Assembly (NCBI GenBank): GCA_016776605.1
Contig: JADHTB010000001.1
Coordinates: 248,001-312,000 of the forward strand
Length of the DNA stretch: 64,000 nucleotides
From: Alphaproteobacteria bacterium
GTDB lineage: Bacteria; Pseudomonadota; Alphaproteobacteria; GCA-2731375
Direction: 5' to 3'
The first letter of the stretch is position 1. Each line of letters opens with the position of its first letter. Both the position numbers and the translations under genes were made by a program. Positions 25,265 to 34,317 of the stretch are shown here, one piece after another. Under the pieces are notes generated by a model, which was not told the DNA's origin, ran no database searches, and saw only the letters and a program-made list of their open reading frames with translations.

Positions 25265-26296
25265 ACCCGGCTTTTGCGCCGTGATCAGTCCCAATTGATG
25301 CGGTGTGAACCAGCGCGAAACGGCATTGACATAGCCGGCCTGGCCAAGGAAATCGCACCACTCGGCACCAGTATTAACCCGCCCCAGATAGCGGCCCCGG
25401 CGCACCCCGGCCAAATTGACGAAGGCAGGGTCCAGGGGGCCGGTTTTGTCGTCCTCCAGCATGTAGTCGACGATCAGCATTTCGCCGCCCGGTTTGAGCG
25501 CATCCAGGCTCCGTCGCAGCACGGCGATGATCTCGTCGGGCATATAGCCCTGCAACGGCGTGATGTAGGACGCCAAATCATGGCCGCCTGGGAATGGCGT
25601 CTCCAGGAAGTTCCCAGGCATGGTATCGATGCGGGCCTGCAGCCCGTGCTTGGCGATAAATTCCTGCGCGATAAGGATCACGTTGGGCTGGTCCATTATC
25701 GTCACCCGCAGCGACGGATTACGCTCGCAGGCGGCGATCGCATAGCAACCCGATCCGCCAGCGATATCCAGCCAGTGGTCAAAGCGGGAAAAATCATATT
25801 CCTTAGCCAGTTTATGGCCCAGACCGATCGACGCCTCGTAACCGGCGACGGTGAAGCGCCGGGCCTCTTCCGGATCCTGCAAATAGTTGAGGTAACTGCG
25901 TTCGTCGCGCCCGTCGCCGTCGGACACGGCTGTCAGATCATCGGCAAGATGGTCCCAATTCGCATAGTCGCGCCGGGTGATATAGGTCAGATAGTCGCCG
26001 AAATAGGTGCGGCCGCCTTTCACCAGATAGCGCTCCACATCGCTCATATTGACGTGGCGGCCATCGACCTCGCGCAGCAAATCCATTGCCTTGCACGCGG
26101 TGAGCAGACGGTCGGCCTTTTCGGCCTCGATCCCCATCGCCGCGCCCAGTTCCGCCGCCGTACCCGCCCCGCCGGCGATATGGCTGAACAGTTCCATTTC
26201 GATCGCCGCCAGCAAAGTCCCGGTTTTCTTAAAAGAAAGCGCGATATCGGTCATCCGCTCGGTCTTCATGCCGAGCGTAAAATCTGCCTTGGCCAT
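25262..26296 (-). CDS. SAM-dependent O-methyltransferase with winged-helix dimerisation domain
   Basis: A 344-residue methyltransferase of the plant/bacteriochlorophyll O-methyltransferase type (methyltransferase_2). An N-terminal winged-helix dimerisation domain (about 1-95) precedes the Rossmann domain with motif I WLDIAGGSGCYAIAACE, the acidic VTIMDQPNV, and the post-motif LKPGGEMLIVDYMLEDD. The start at 26296 is preferred because GGGAGG lies five bases before it. Its stop codon comes from repeat copy B2, so the native C-terminus may have been changed by that insertion. The substrate is probably a hydroxylated small molecule. Confidence 0.86.
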   Translation of the reverse strand: MAKADFTLGMKTERMTDIALSFKKTGTLLAAIEMELFSHIAGGAGTAAELGAAMGIEAEKADRLLTACKAMDLLREVDGRHVNMSDVERYLVKGGRTYFGDYLTYITRRDYANWDHLADDLTAVSDGDGRDERSYLNYLQDPEEARRFTVAGYEASIGLGHKLAKEYDFSRFDHWLDIAGGSGCYAIAACERNPSLRVTIMDQPNVILIAQEFIAKHGLQARIDTMPGNFLETPFPGGHDLASYITPLQGYMPDEIIAVLRRSLDALKPGGEMLIVDYMLEDDKTGPLDPAFVNLAGVRRGRYLGRVNTGAEWCDFLGQAGYVNAVSRWFTPHQLGLITAQKPG

Positions 26297-26599
26297 ATTT
26301 CCTCCCATCACTTAAGCGTACGCGGTGCCACCACGCTGGCCCCTTCTCTCGCCGCGCCAAACCATCTGATATCGAAAACGAGATAACCGCCGGTTCCGAC
26401 ATTGGTTTGTTAAGCGGAGCTTTGGGGAACCTCCTTGGTGAGGTGCCGTTATCCTGGCGGCCAAGCATAACGACAAAGGTACGGCGCGCAAGGCACCAGC
26501 CCGGCTGCGTGGTTTTCCATGTTCACCTGGCGCCAACCGCAGGATATCATAACGGAACAGGAGCAGGGCAGTGGATGCCGATGCAGCATAGGAAATTCC
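26297..26599 (+). other. Gene-free leader with two stacked hairpins
   Basis: This gap between divergent genes contains no convincing frame. On the plus strand two adjacent hairpins can form: ACCTC/GAGGT at 26429-26444, and CGTTAT/ATAACG at 26447-26472 with a smaller inner stem. They lie 130-170 bases before the molybdenum-hydroxylase start at 26600. An RNA element acting on that gene is possible; I cannot name a family. Confidence 0.35.
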
Positions 26600-28927
26600 A
26601 TGAACAAGTTCGGTATCGGCCAGCCGGTCAAACGGTTCGAGGATCGGCGATTGCTGTCCGGCAAGGGCCGCTTCATCAATGATGTCAATCTGGCCGGTCA
26701 GGCCTACGCCGTGGTTGTACGCTCGCCCCACGCCCATGCCCGGATCGTCGCGATAGACTGCGCGGTGGCAAGGACCGCCCCCGGTGTGCTGGCCGTCTAT
26801 ACCGGCGACGACGTGGCCGCCGACGGCCTGGGCACCATGGCGCCCACGGTGCAGCGCAAGCGCCCGGACGGCGGGCCCATGTTTGCCCGCTCCCATCCCG
26901 GTCTGGCCATTGGCTGGGTGCGCTATGTGGGCGACCCGTTTGCCCTGGTGGTCGCCGAAAGCCTGATGCAGGCGAAGGACGCCGCCGAGTTGATCGAGGT
27001 GGAGTATGACGATCTGCCCTCGGTCACCGATACCGCCCAGGCCGCGAAAGGCGAGACGGCGGTGTGGGCGGAATGCCCGGACAATATCTCCAACGTCTTC
27101 GAGACCGGCGACAAGGCAGCGACCGAGGCGGCTTTCGCCAAGGCGGCGCACATCGTCCGCAAACGTTATGTGATAAGCCGTGTGTACGCCAATTTCATGG
27201 AACCGCGCGGCGTCATTGGCAGCTACGACGCGGGCGAGGACCGCTATACCCTTTATGCTGACGTGCAATATCCCCACCGGGTCCGCAATGCGTTGGCCAA
27301 CAAGATATTCAAAATCCCAGAGAACAAAATCCGCGTTATAGCCGGCGATGTGGGGGGCGGCTTTGGCACCAAGGGCTGGCAGTACCCGGAACATCGCCTG
27401 ATGCTGTGGGCGTCAAAGAAACTGGGCCGCCCGGTGAAATGGTCCTGTGAACGGGGAGAGGCCATCCTGGCCGACGAGCATGCCCGCGATAATATCAGCG
27501 AGGCGGAACTGGCACTGGATGGGGACAACCGGATTTTGGCCCTGCGGGTGCGGACCGTGGCCAACGTGGGTGCCTATGTATCCTCCGACCGTAACCTGCT
27601 GGCGACCTTCACCAATGTCTCCACCCTGGTCGGGGTCTATGATATTGCCGCCGCGCATGTGCATGTTTCCTGCGTTATGTCGAACAGCAACGGCACGGCG
27701 CCCTATCGTGGCGCCGGGCGGCCAGAGGCAATCTATGTCATCGAACGGCTGCTCGATGATGCGGCCAGGGAATTGAATATCGACGGAATGGAACTGCGGC
27801 GCCGGAATATCATCTCCACCGACGCCATGCCCTACCGCAATGCCTTTGGCCGGGTCTATGATTGCGGCCAGTTCGATGTGAACATGGAACGGGTATTGCA
27901 GCTGGCCGACCATGACGGCTTCCCGGCACGCCAACACGACGCATTGTCGCGGGGCAAGTTGCGCGGGGTCGGCTTTGCCAATGCCATCGAACGCGCCGCC
28001 TCGCCCGGCCTGGAATTCGCCGAAATCCGTTTCAATCCGTCCGGCAGCGCGATGATCCTGATGGGCAGCAAGAACCAGGGCCAGGGCCATGAAACCATAT
28101 TCCGCCAGATCGCGGCGGAACGCCTCGGCATAGATCCCACCGATATCCAATATATCGATGGCGATACCGACCGGGTCGCCTTTGGCATCGGCACCAATGG
28201 ATCGCGGTCCACCGTCATCGGCGGCTCCGCCCTGTGGCAGGCGGCGGGCAAGATCATCGACAAGGGCACGAAAATCGCCGCGCATTTCATGGAAGCGGAT
28301 GTAGGTGATATCGAATACGCCGACGGCATGTTCAGCGTGGCCGGCACCGATCAAGGCATGAGTTTGCAGGATGTCGCCAAGTCCGCCTTCATGCACGCCA
28401 AGTTGCCCCCCGGTTTGGAAGGCGGCTTGTTCGAAACCGCGACCTTTTCGCCCGACACGGATACCTTTCCCAACGGCGCCCATGTCTGCGAAGTGGAAAT
28501 CGACCAGGACACCGGCGAAGTTACCGTTATGAGCTATGCCGTGGTCGATGATGTGGGCACGGTAATCAACCCCATGGGCCTGAAGGGCCAGATCCATGGC
28601 GGCATCGCCCAGGGTCTGGGCCAGGCGTTAATGGAACAGGTGGTCTACGATCCTGACAGCGGCCAATTGTTGAGCGGTTCCTTCATGGACTACACCATGC
28701 CGCGCGCCGACACGACCTGTTCGATCCAAGTTGAAAGCAATCCGGTGCCGACCAAACAAAACCCGCTTGGCGCCAAGGGCGCGGGCGAGGCCGGCACTGT
28801 TGGCGCCCTGCCGGCTGTCATGAACGCCGTACTGCACGCCCTGGCACCCCTGGGTGTGCGCGAACTGGACATGCCGGCAACCAGCGAACGGGTCTGGCAG
28901 GCTATGCAAAAGGCCAAGGCCACCTGA
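26600..28927 (+). CDS. Xanthine dehydrogenase/CoxL family molybdopterin-binding subunit, lone
   Basis: A 775-residue molybdenum hydroxylase large subunit. The N-terminal GIGQPVKRFEDRRLLSGKGR, VGDVGGGFGTKG-like AGDVGGGFGTKGWQYPEHRL, the active-site loop APYRGAGRPEAIYVIERLL (form II CoxL type, without the Cys of true CO dehydrogenase), GQGHETIFRQIAAERLG, and near the end LGAKGAGEAGTVGALPAV with the catalytic Glu are visible. The start at 26600 has AGGAAA before it; a longer frame begins at 26519. FAD and iron-sulphur partners are not adjacent, so they must come from elsewhere. The SDR gene follows after about 100 bases. Confidence 0.92.
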   Translation: MNKFGIGQPVKRFEDRRLLSGKGRFINDVNLAGQAYAVVVRSPHAHARIVAIDCAVARTAPGVLAVYTGDDVAADGLGTMAPTVQRKRPDGGPMFARSHPGLAIGWVRYVGDPFALVVAESLMQAKDAAELIEVEYDDLPSVTDTAQAAKGETAVWAECPDNISNVFETGDKAATEAAFAKAAHIVRKRYVISRVYANFMEPRGVIGSYDAGEDRYTLYADVQYPHRVRNALANKIFKIPENKIRVIAGDVGGGFGTKGWQYPEHRLMLWASKKLGRPVKWSCERGEAILADEHARDNISEAELALDGDNRILALRVRTVANVGAYVSSDRNLLATFTNVSTLVGVYDIAAAHVHVSCVMSNSNGTAPYRGAGRPEAIYVIERLLDDAARELNIDGMELRRRNIISTDAMPYRNAFGRVYDCGQFDVNMERVLQLADHDGFPARQHDALSRGKLRGVGFANAIERAASPGLEFAEIRFNPSGSAMILMGSKNQGQGHETIFRQIAAERLGIDPTDIQYIDGDTDRVAFGIGTNGSRSTVIGGSALWQAAGKIIDKGTKIAAHFMEADVGDIEYADGMFSVAGTDQGMSLQDVAKSAFMHAKLPPGLEGGLFETATFSPDTDTFPNGAHVCEVEIDQDTGEVTVMSYAVVDDVGTVINPMGLKGQIHGGIAQGLGQALMEQVVYDPDSGQLLSGSFMDYTMPRADTTCSIQVESNPVPTKQNPLGAKGAGEAGTVGALPAVMNAVLHALAPLGVRELDMPATSERVWQAMQKAKAT

Positions 28928-29032
28928 CCATTTCGCGCGGACGGCGGCGCCGGTCATGGTCGGAGACCCCTATTCTCAGGCTTGCTTGATAGGACTATTC
29001 TGGCATTAAATATGAATACAAAGGGGGAGACG

Positions 29033-29815
29033 ATGGCGGGGCGTTTAACGGGACGGCGTGCGGTGGTAACCGGCGGGGCGGCGGGCATTGGCCGGGCCAT
29101 TGCAGCAGCTTATCTGCGCGAAGGCGCCGCGGTGGTCATCGCGGATATTAATGCAGCGGCAGCGGAACAGGCGGCAGGCGAACTTTCGGGCATGGGCGAA
29201 ATTTCCGCCATCGGCTGCGATGTCACCAAATCAGACCAGACCCGCGCCTTGGCGGTGGAGGCCATTCGCCGCCTTGGCAGTGTCAATGTCCTGGTCAACA
29301 ACGCCGGATTAAGCGGCCGGGGCCTGATTACCGAAATCTCCGAAGACACGATTGATGCCCTGTTGGCGGTCAACCTGAAGGGCGTGCTGCTGTGCGCCCA
29401 AGCCTTCGCCCAGGCGATGTATGACGAGGGCAACGCGGTCATGATCAATATGTCATCCCAGGCCGGCAAGCGTGGCTGGCCGGAACTGTCGGTTTACGGC
29501 GCCACCAAGGCAGGCGTGCTGGGCATGAACCGGGCGCTGGCGGTGGAGCTTGCCCCCCGGGTCCGGGTCAATGCGATCTGCCCCGGCTATATCAGTGATG
29601 TGGGCATGGCCTGGCGCGGTTGGGAAGGGCGCAGCAACAACGAAGGCGGCACCGCGGCGGATATCGGCGGCCGCTTCGCGGCGGAAAACATTCCGCTGCA
29701 ACGCCTGCAAAGCGCTGACGATATCGCCAATACCGCCGTCTTCCTGGCCTCCGACGACGCCAGCGAGATCACCGGCGATGCCATCAATGTCGGCGGCGGT
29801 GTCGTCACGGACTAG
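29033..29815 (+). CDS. Short-chain dehydrogenase/reductase
   Basis: A 260-residue classical SDR. The cofactor motif TGGAAGIGRAIAAAYL, the NNAG motif (VLVNNAGLSG), the catalytic Ser in MINMSSQAGK and the active-site YGATKAG are intact, and the C-terminal GDAINVGGGVV is typical. It oxidises or reduces an alcohol/carbonyl with NAD(P). A purine-rich GGGGG motif lies five bases before the ATG at 29033, which is better supported than an upstream start at 28982. It follows the lone molybdenum hydroxylase in the same direction, so oxidation of a hydroxylated product is conceivable. Confidence 0.92.
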   Translation: MAGRLTGRRAVVTGGAAGIGRAIAAAYLREGAAVVIADINAAAAEQAAGELSGMGEISAIGCDVTKSDQTRALAVEAIRRLGSVNVLVNNAGLSGRGLITEISEDTIDALLAVNLKGVLLCAQAFAQAMYDEGNAVMINMSSQAGKRGWPELSVYGATKAGVLGMNRALAVELAPRVRVNAICPGYISDVGMAWRGWEGRSNNEGGTAADIGGRFAAENIPLQRLQSADDIANTAVFLASDDASEITGDAINVGGGVVTD

Positions 29816-29849
29816 AGCAGATCCGGGATATTGCAAATTAACAGAAAAT

Positions 29850-31244
29850 CTATTCCTTGAGCATACGGCGCACAGGGGCGGCGGCGGTAATTTTGCCTTT
29901 GCCGCGATAGGCTTCGTGGTTCTGTTCGATATCGGCCAGTTTGTAGAGGTAGTTGACCATCAAGCCGGCAGCACCCTCCAGGCCGTTGCGGGAGGTATCG
30001 CCCAGCCAATTGATCCGCTCCAACCGCGCACCGTTGGAAAGGTGAAAATTCTCCACCGGGTCCAGGGCACGCTGGCCCCGCTTTTCCGCCAACAGATAGC
30101 GCGCCGCCAGGGGCATCAGCACGGGTCGGATCGCGGCAACAGCCGCCTCGTCCCGGCTCCAGTCACTGCGGGCCAACAGGTTGCGCAGGGCTTCCCGGCC
30201 GCCACCAAGACCCGCCGCTTCAACCAATGCCGCTTCCTGCGCCTGATCCCATGGGGCCGGGCCGTCGGCCGCATAAAAACTTGTCAGCCAGGCGGCAAAA
30301 CCAGGCACCGGTGACAGGGTGGCGAAGGTCTTCAGGTTGGGTAATTCCCGGCGCAATTCGTCAACCACCTGTTTGATCAGGAAGTCGCCGAAGCTGACCT
30401 TGGCCAAACCGGGTTGAGCGTTCGAGATGGAATAGAAAATTGCCGTGTCCGCCTTGCCCGGATCGCCCTCTGGGGCGTGTTCATCCAACAGCACCTGGAC
30501 ATTGTCGGCCATGCCGCTGACCAGGGCGACCTCAACAAAGATCAGGGGTTCGTCGGGCATACGGGGGTGGAAAAAGGCAAAGCAGCGGCGGTCGGAATCC
30601 AGCCGGTTCTTCAAATCATCCCACGAGCGTATTTCATGCACTGCTTCGTATTGCATCAGTTTTTCCAGCACCGCGGCCGGGGACTCCCAGGACATGCGGC
30701 GCAGATTAAGAAAGCCGATATCGAACCAGGATGTCAGCAGCTCGCGCAAATCATCGCCCAGGGCCCGCAAAACCGGTTCCTCACGAACCAGGGACAAAAT
30801 CTCGGCCCGCATATCCACCAAAAATTTGACGCCCTGGGGCAAGGCATTGAACTGGGTCAACAGGGCGACGCGCCGGGGCACCAGGGCGGCGCGCAACTCC
30901 CGCTCGGCCCGGCCACTATCGCCGCTGGCTTCCACCGCTTGCAGGGCAGTAATGGCGGCATCCACGCGGGCCCGGTCGATGCCATAATCCTCGGCCAACA
31001 CGACCAGAAAGCGCCGCCGCCCCTCGGGACCCAGTTGCAAATAAAAATGTCCAAGTTCGGCGGCCCCGGCGCGCGCGGAAACTTCGCCGCCGCGCCGATC
31101 CAGGCAATCCTCGATCCGCTGTTTCAGCTTCTCGACACCGGAATCATTTAGCCCGGCACCGGGTTCATCATCCCCCGAAGTACCAAAAATCGCCCGCCGC
31201 AAGGGCGCGAACGTCCGGTCAAAAAGGCTTTCTCTTTGCAGCAT
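29850..31244 (-). CDS. Malonyl-CoA decarboxylase
   Basis: A 464-residue single-protein malonyl-CoA decarboxylase. The N-terminal helical domain (about 1-190) is followed by the GNAT-like catalytic domain with VHEIRSWDDLKNRLDSDRR, CFAFFHPRMPDEPLIFVEVA, IFYSISNAQPGLAKVSFGDF, and the catalytic Ser-His region TFATLSPVPGFAAWL and FHLSNGARLERINWLGD. It converts malonyl-CoA to acetyl-CoA and CO2. Malonyl-CoA synthetase and a malonate transporter, common partners, are not next to it. The ATG is not preceded by a clear ribosome-binding site. Two identical octamers upstream may be operator sites. Confidence 0.94.
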   Translation of the reverse strand: MLQRESLFDRTFAPLRRAIFGTSGDDEPGAGLNDSGVEKLKQRIEDCLDRRGGEVSARAGAAELGHFYLQLGPEGRRRFLVVLAEDYGIDRARVDAAITALQAVEASGDSGRAERELRAALVPRRVALLTQFNALPQGVKFLVDMRAEILSLVREEPVLRALGDDLRELLTSWFDIGFLNLRRMSWESPAAVLEKLMQYEAVHEIRSWDDLKNRLDSDRRCFAFFHPRMPDEPLIFVEVALVSGMADNVQVLLDEHAPEGDPGKADTAIFYSISNAQPGLAKVSFGDFLIKQVVDELRRELPNLKTFATLSPVPGFAAWLTSFYAADGPAPWDQAQEAALVEAAGLGGGREALRNLLARSDWSRDEAAVAAIRPVLMPLAARYLLAEKRGQRALDPVENFHLSNGARLERINWLGDTSRNGLEGAAGLMVNYLYKLADIEQNHEAYRGKGKITAAAPVRRMLKE

Positions 31245-31258
31245 TTTTAATTCACATA

Positions 31259-31304
31259 TTGTTCAAAACTGATCATGACATGGGAAGCGTTACTATTTGT
31301 TCAA
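31259..31304 (-). promoter_or_regulatory. Two identical octamers upstream of malonyl-CoA decarboxylase
   Basis: TTGTTCAA occurs at 31259-31266 and 31297-31304, 38 bases apart (close to four helical turns), within an A/T-rich gap upstream of the gene starting at 31244. Same-face direct repeats of this kind suggest a regulator site, but no regulator is adjacent. Confidence 0.3.
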
Positions 31305-31385
31305 TTTCACTTTAGACCATTTTCGATATTCATCGAATTGCCGAGCCATGACATTTATGCGTCGGTAAACCACTAACGCTTTTTT

Positions 31386-32861
31386 CTAGGCTGTGTCCGC
31401 ACGCAATGCCGATAATACGGCTGGCAAGGCGTTGGCCAAATCTTCGGCAATCAATCCCGGCCCGAAACATTGTGCCGCCGCACCATGCAGCCAGCAGGCC
31501 GCCGCCGCCGCCTCAAACGCCGGCACGCCCTGTGCCAGCAGACCCGTGCAAAAGCCGGCCAGGACATCACCCGACCCGGCGGTAGCCAAATCAGGCGGCG
31601 CATTGGCATTGATCACGGCCCGGCCATCGGGGGCGGCAATCACCGTATCGGGGCCTTTTAACAGGACCACGGCGCCGCAATCGGCGGCAGCCTGCCGGGT
31701 GCGTTGCAGCTTGTCGCCCGGTCCAGGGAACAGCCGGCTGAATTCACCTTGATGGGGCGTCAGGATGCAATTGCCGTGCAGCTGGCGGAACAGGCTTTTG
31801 CGGGCGGTGGCAAAGGCGGTGATAGCATCGGCGTCCAACACCACGGCCTTGCCCAGATCCAAGGCCGCCAGGACATTCCCGCGCAAGCGCTTGACTCCAC
31901 CCGCACCCAAACCTGCTCCGGGGCCCAGACAAACCGCATTGCGCCGTGGATCCAATAGCAACCGGCGAAATGCCGCGCCGTCGCGCCAGGGATCAATCAT
32001 CACGGCGGTCAGATGCGCGGCGTTCTCGGCCACCGCCGCAAGGGGTGATGCGACGGTCACCAGGCCGGCGCCGACCCGCAGCGCGGCACCGGCGGCCAGA
32101 CGCGCGGCCCCGGTTTTGCCCGGGCCCCCGCTTAACACCACGGCATGGCCACGGCTGTATTTATGCCCCTCTAACGATAGCGGCGGCCAGGACGGCAGCC
32201 AGATAGACGGCTGATTAATCCAGGTCCGTGCTTCGATTTCCGTTAGAACCTGGTCGGGAATGCCGATATCCACCACGCGCAACTCGCCGCACAAGCCCCG
32301 GCCCGGATACAGCAGATGGCCGCTCTTGGGCCGAAAAAAGGTTACGGTCAGGGCCGCCTGGGGGGCAAAGCCCAAGATCTGGCCACTGTCGCCCTGCACG
32401 CCGGACGGCACATCAACCGCGATGATGGGGAGCTTCCGGGCTTGCGCCGCCGCTAAAACCGTCTTTGCCGGTCCTTTCACGGGGCGGGCCAGACCAGCAC
32501 CAAACAGGGCATCAACGACCAGGGCCGCCCCCTCCAGCACGTCACTGCCCAAGGGCGCCACCCGGCCCCGCCAACGCCCGGCCATGATCGCGGCGTCGCC
32601 CCGCAAATCGCCCTTATCGCCCAGCAGGGCCAGAGAAACCTTGGCGCCGGCTTTTTTCAGATGCCGGGCAATGACAAAGCCATCGCCGCCATTATTGCCC
32701 GGACCGCACAGCACCGCCGTGGATTGGGCGCCGAAACGGTCCAGGATTGCCCTGGCAACTTCCCGGCCGGCAGCCTCCATCAATTTTTCGCCACTGATCC
32801 CCGCGGCCATGGCCGCGCTGTCGGCGCCATACATTTGCTGGACTGAAAGCAGTTCCGTCAT
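31386..32861 (-). CDS. nnr: Bifunctional NAD(P)H-hydrate epimerase/ADP-dependent dehydratase
   Basis: A 491-residue fusion for repair of hydrated NAD(P)H. Residues 1 to about 210 are the YjeF N-terminal epimerase domain (AVLCGPGNNGGDGFVIARHL), and about 225-490 the ribokinase-like dehydratase, with ILTPHQGEFSRLFPG, VLLKGPDTVIAAPDG and the anion-hole motif ATAGSGDVLAGFC. The epimerase interconverts R and S forms of NAD(P)HX and the dehydratase restores the S form with ADP. The amidase gene lies 19 bases upstream on the same strand. The start at 32861 has no strong ribosome-binding site but matches the family N-terminus. Confidence 0.96.
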   Translation of the reverse strand: MTELLSVQQMYGADSAAMAAGISGEKLMEAAGREVARAILDRFGAQSTAVLCGPGNNGGDGFVIARHLKKAGAKVSLALLGDKGDLRGDAAIMAGRWRGRVAPLGSDVLEGAALVVDALFGAGLARPVKGPAKTVLAAAQARKLPIIAVDVPSGVQGDSGQILGFAPQAALTVTFFRPKSGHLLYPGRGLCGELRVVDIGIPDQVLTEIEARTWINQPSIWLPSWPPLSLEGHKYSRGHAVVLSGGPGKTGAARLAAGAALRVGAGLVTVASPLAAVAENAAHLTAVMIDPWRDGAAFRRLLLDPRRNAVCLGPGAGLGAGGVKRLRGNVLAALDLGKAVVLDADAITAFATARKSLFRQLHGNCILTPHQGEFSRLFPGPGDKLQRTRQAAADCGAVVLLKGPDTVIAAPDGRAVINANAPPDLATAGSGDVLAGFCTGLLAQGVPAFEAAAAACWLHGAAAQCFGPGLIAEDLANALPAVLSALRADTA

Positions 32862-32880
32862 GGCACAGCTATTTTTCCGG

Positions 32881-34284
32881 TTACAAGTTCGGCCGCCGGT
32901 CCATGGGCCGGGCCGCCTCGAATGCCTTGGCGGCCCGCAACACTAGATCCTCGCGGAAATTATCGGCGACGATTTGCAGACCCACGGGCAAGCCATCCTG
33001 GGTAAAACCGCAGGGGATGGAACAGGCGGGCTGCTGCGCCAGATTGAAGGGATAGGTGAACGGCGTCCAATCGGTCCAGTAGGTATCATCGGGCGCACTG
33101 CCGGGCGGCTGCAACCGCCCCACATCAAATGCCGGCACCGCCAGGGCGGGGGTCAGCAACAAATCGACCTCCTGGAAGAATTTCCGCAGATGCAGGCACA
33201 GGGCGGTCCGCCCTTCCATGGCGCGCATATAATCCAGGATCGATAATTCCTGGCCTTCAGCGACGATTTGCGCCAATTCCGGTTCCAGCTTGGCCTTTTG
33301 CTCGTCCGGCATATGGGCAAAGGCGCCGGCGCTACCGGCCCACCAATGGGTCTTGAAGATCGCCTTGGGATTTTCAAAGCCGGGATCGCGCTGTTCCACC
33401 ACTGCCCCCAATTCGGTGAAGACGGCGGCTGCCTCGGCCACGATGCGGGCGACTTCCGGATCGACCTTGGCATAGCCCAGATCGGGACTGAAGGCGATTT
33501 TCAGCCCGGCGATGCCGTCATCCAGACCCTGGGTATAGTCGATCTTCTGGTATGGCAAAGCAGTATGGTCGCGGTAGTCAGGCTCCGCCAACACGTTCAG
33601 CATCAGGGCCGCATCGGCCACGGTACGGGTCATGGGCCCGACATGGGAGAGGATGCGCATGGCGCTTTCGGGATAGACGGGAACCCGGCCATAGTTTGCC
33701 TTCAGGCCAAACACCCCGGTGAAAGCAGAGGGGATGCGGATTGATCCGCCACCGTCCGAGCCGACGGCCAGCGGTCCCATATCAGCAGCCAAAGCCGCCG
33801 CCGCGCCGCCCGAGGAGCCGCCCGGCGTCTTCGCCAGGTTCCAGGGATTACGGGTAATGCCGCTCAAGGCGCTTTCGGTCAGGCCTTTCCAGCCAACTTC
33901 CGGCGTCGTCGTCTTGCCCAGCAATACCGCGCCGTGTTCCCGCAGGCGGGCAACGGCGGGCCCATCTTCATCCCACGGACCAGCGGGATCGACGGTCAGC
34001 GAGCCTTTCAGGGTCGGCCAGCCCTTGGTCAGCACCAGATCCTTGATGGTGGTCGGTACGCCGTCCACCAGACCCTTTGGCGCGCCTTTAGCCCAACGCG
34101 CCTCGGACTCTCTGGCCGAGGCCATGGCGCCCTCGTCATCGATGATCATGAAGGCATTGATCTTTTCGTTCACGGCATGAATGCGGTCCAGCACGGCCCT
34201 GGTCGCATCGACCGGCGAAAAACGGCCCTGGCGATAGCCCGCGATCAGATCAACCGCACTCATTTGGATCAACTCGTCACTCAT
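32881..34284 (-). CDS. Amidase signature family protein
   Basis: A 467-residue amidase. The Ser-cisSer-Lys triad is recognisable: the Lys in VDGVPTTIKDLVLTKG and the Ser residues in the glycine-rich NLAKTPGGSSGGAAAALA, followed by GSDGGGSIRIPSAFTGVFGL. Members hydrolyse amides, from small amides to peptides or Glu-tRNA. The length and LFGLK-type motif fit a general amidase and not GatA, and no gatB or gatC is adjacent. The start at 34284 was chosen because GGAGGAG is at normal distance. It is upstream of nnr on the same strand, 19 bases apart. Confidence 0.92.
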   Translation of the reverse strand: MSDELIQMSAVDLIAGYRQGRFSPVDATRAVLDRIHAVNEKINAFMIIDDEGAMASARESEARWAKGAPKGLVDGVPTTIKDLVLTKGWPTLKGSLTVDPAGPWDEDGPAVARLREHGAVLLGKTTTPEVGWKGLTESALSGITRNPWNLAKTPGGSSGGAAAALAADMGPLAVGSDGGGSIRIPSAFTGVFGLKANYGRVPVYPESAMRILSHVGPMTRTVADAALMLNVLAEPDYRDHTALPYQKIDYTQGLDDGIAGLKIAFSPDLGYAKVDPEVARIVAEAAAVFTELGAVVEQRDPGFENPKAIFKTHWWAGSAGAFAHMPDEQKAKLEPELAQIVAEGQELSILDYMRAMEGRTALCLHLRKFFQEVDLLLTPALAVPAFDVGRLQPPGSAPDDTYWTDWTPFTYPFNLAQQPACSIPCGFTQDGLPVGLQIVADNFREDLVLRAAKAFEAARPMDRRPNL

Positions 34285-34317
34285 AACATCTCCTCCCACA
34301 TGGTCGTTCTCATATTG

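Noticed and set aside
26312-27394. 360-residue minus-strand frame opposite the lone molybdenum hydroxylase
   Set aside because: It is antisense to a gene with strong family motifs, and the translated sequence is His/Gly/Ala-rich without any recognisable fold. Several similar long antisense frames (27413-28597, 20610-21722, 35435-37042) were rejected for the same reason.
26600-28927. True CO dehydrogenase (CoxL form I)
   Set aside because: The active-site loop is PYRGAGR, without the Cys of form I CO dehydrogenase; the other two large subunits (AYRGVGR and LMRGFGG) also lack it.
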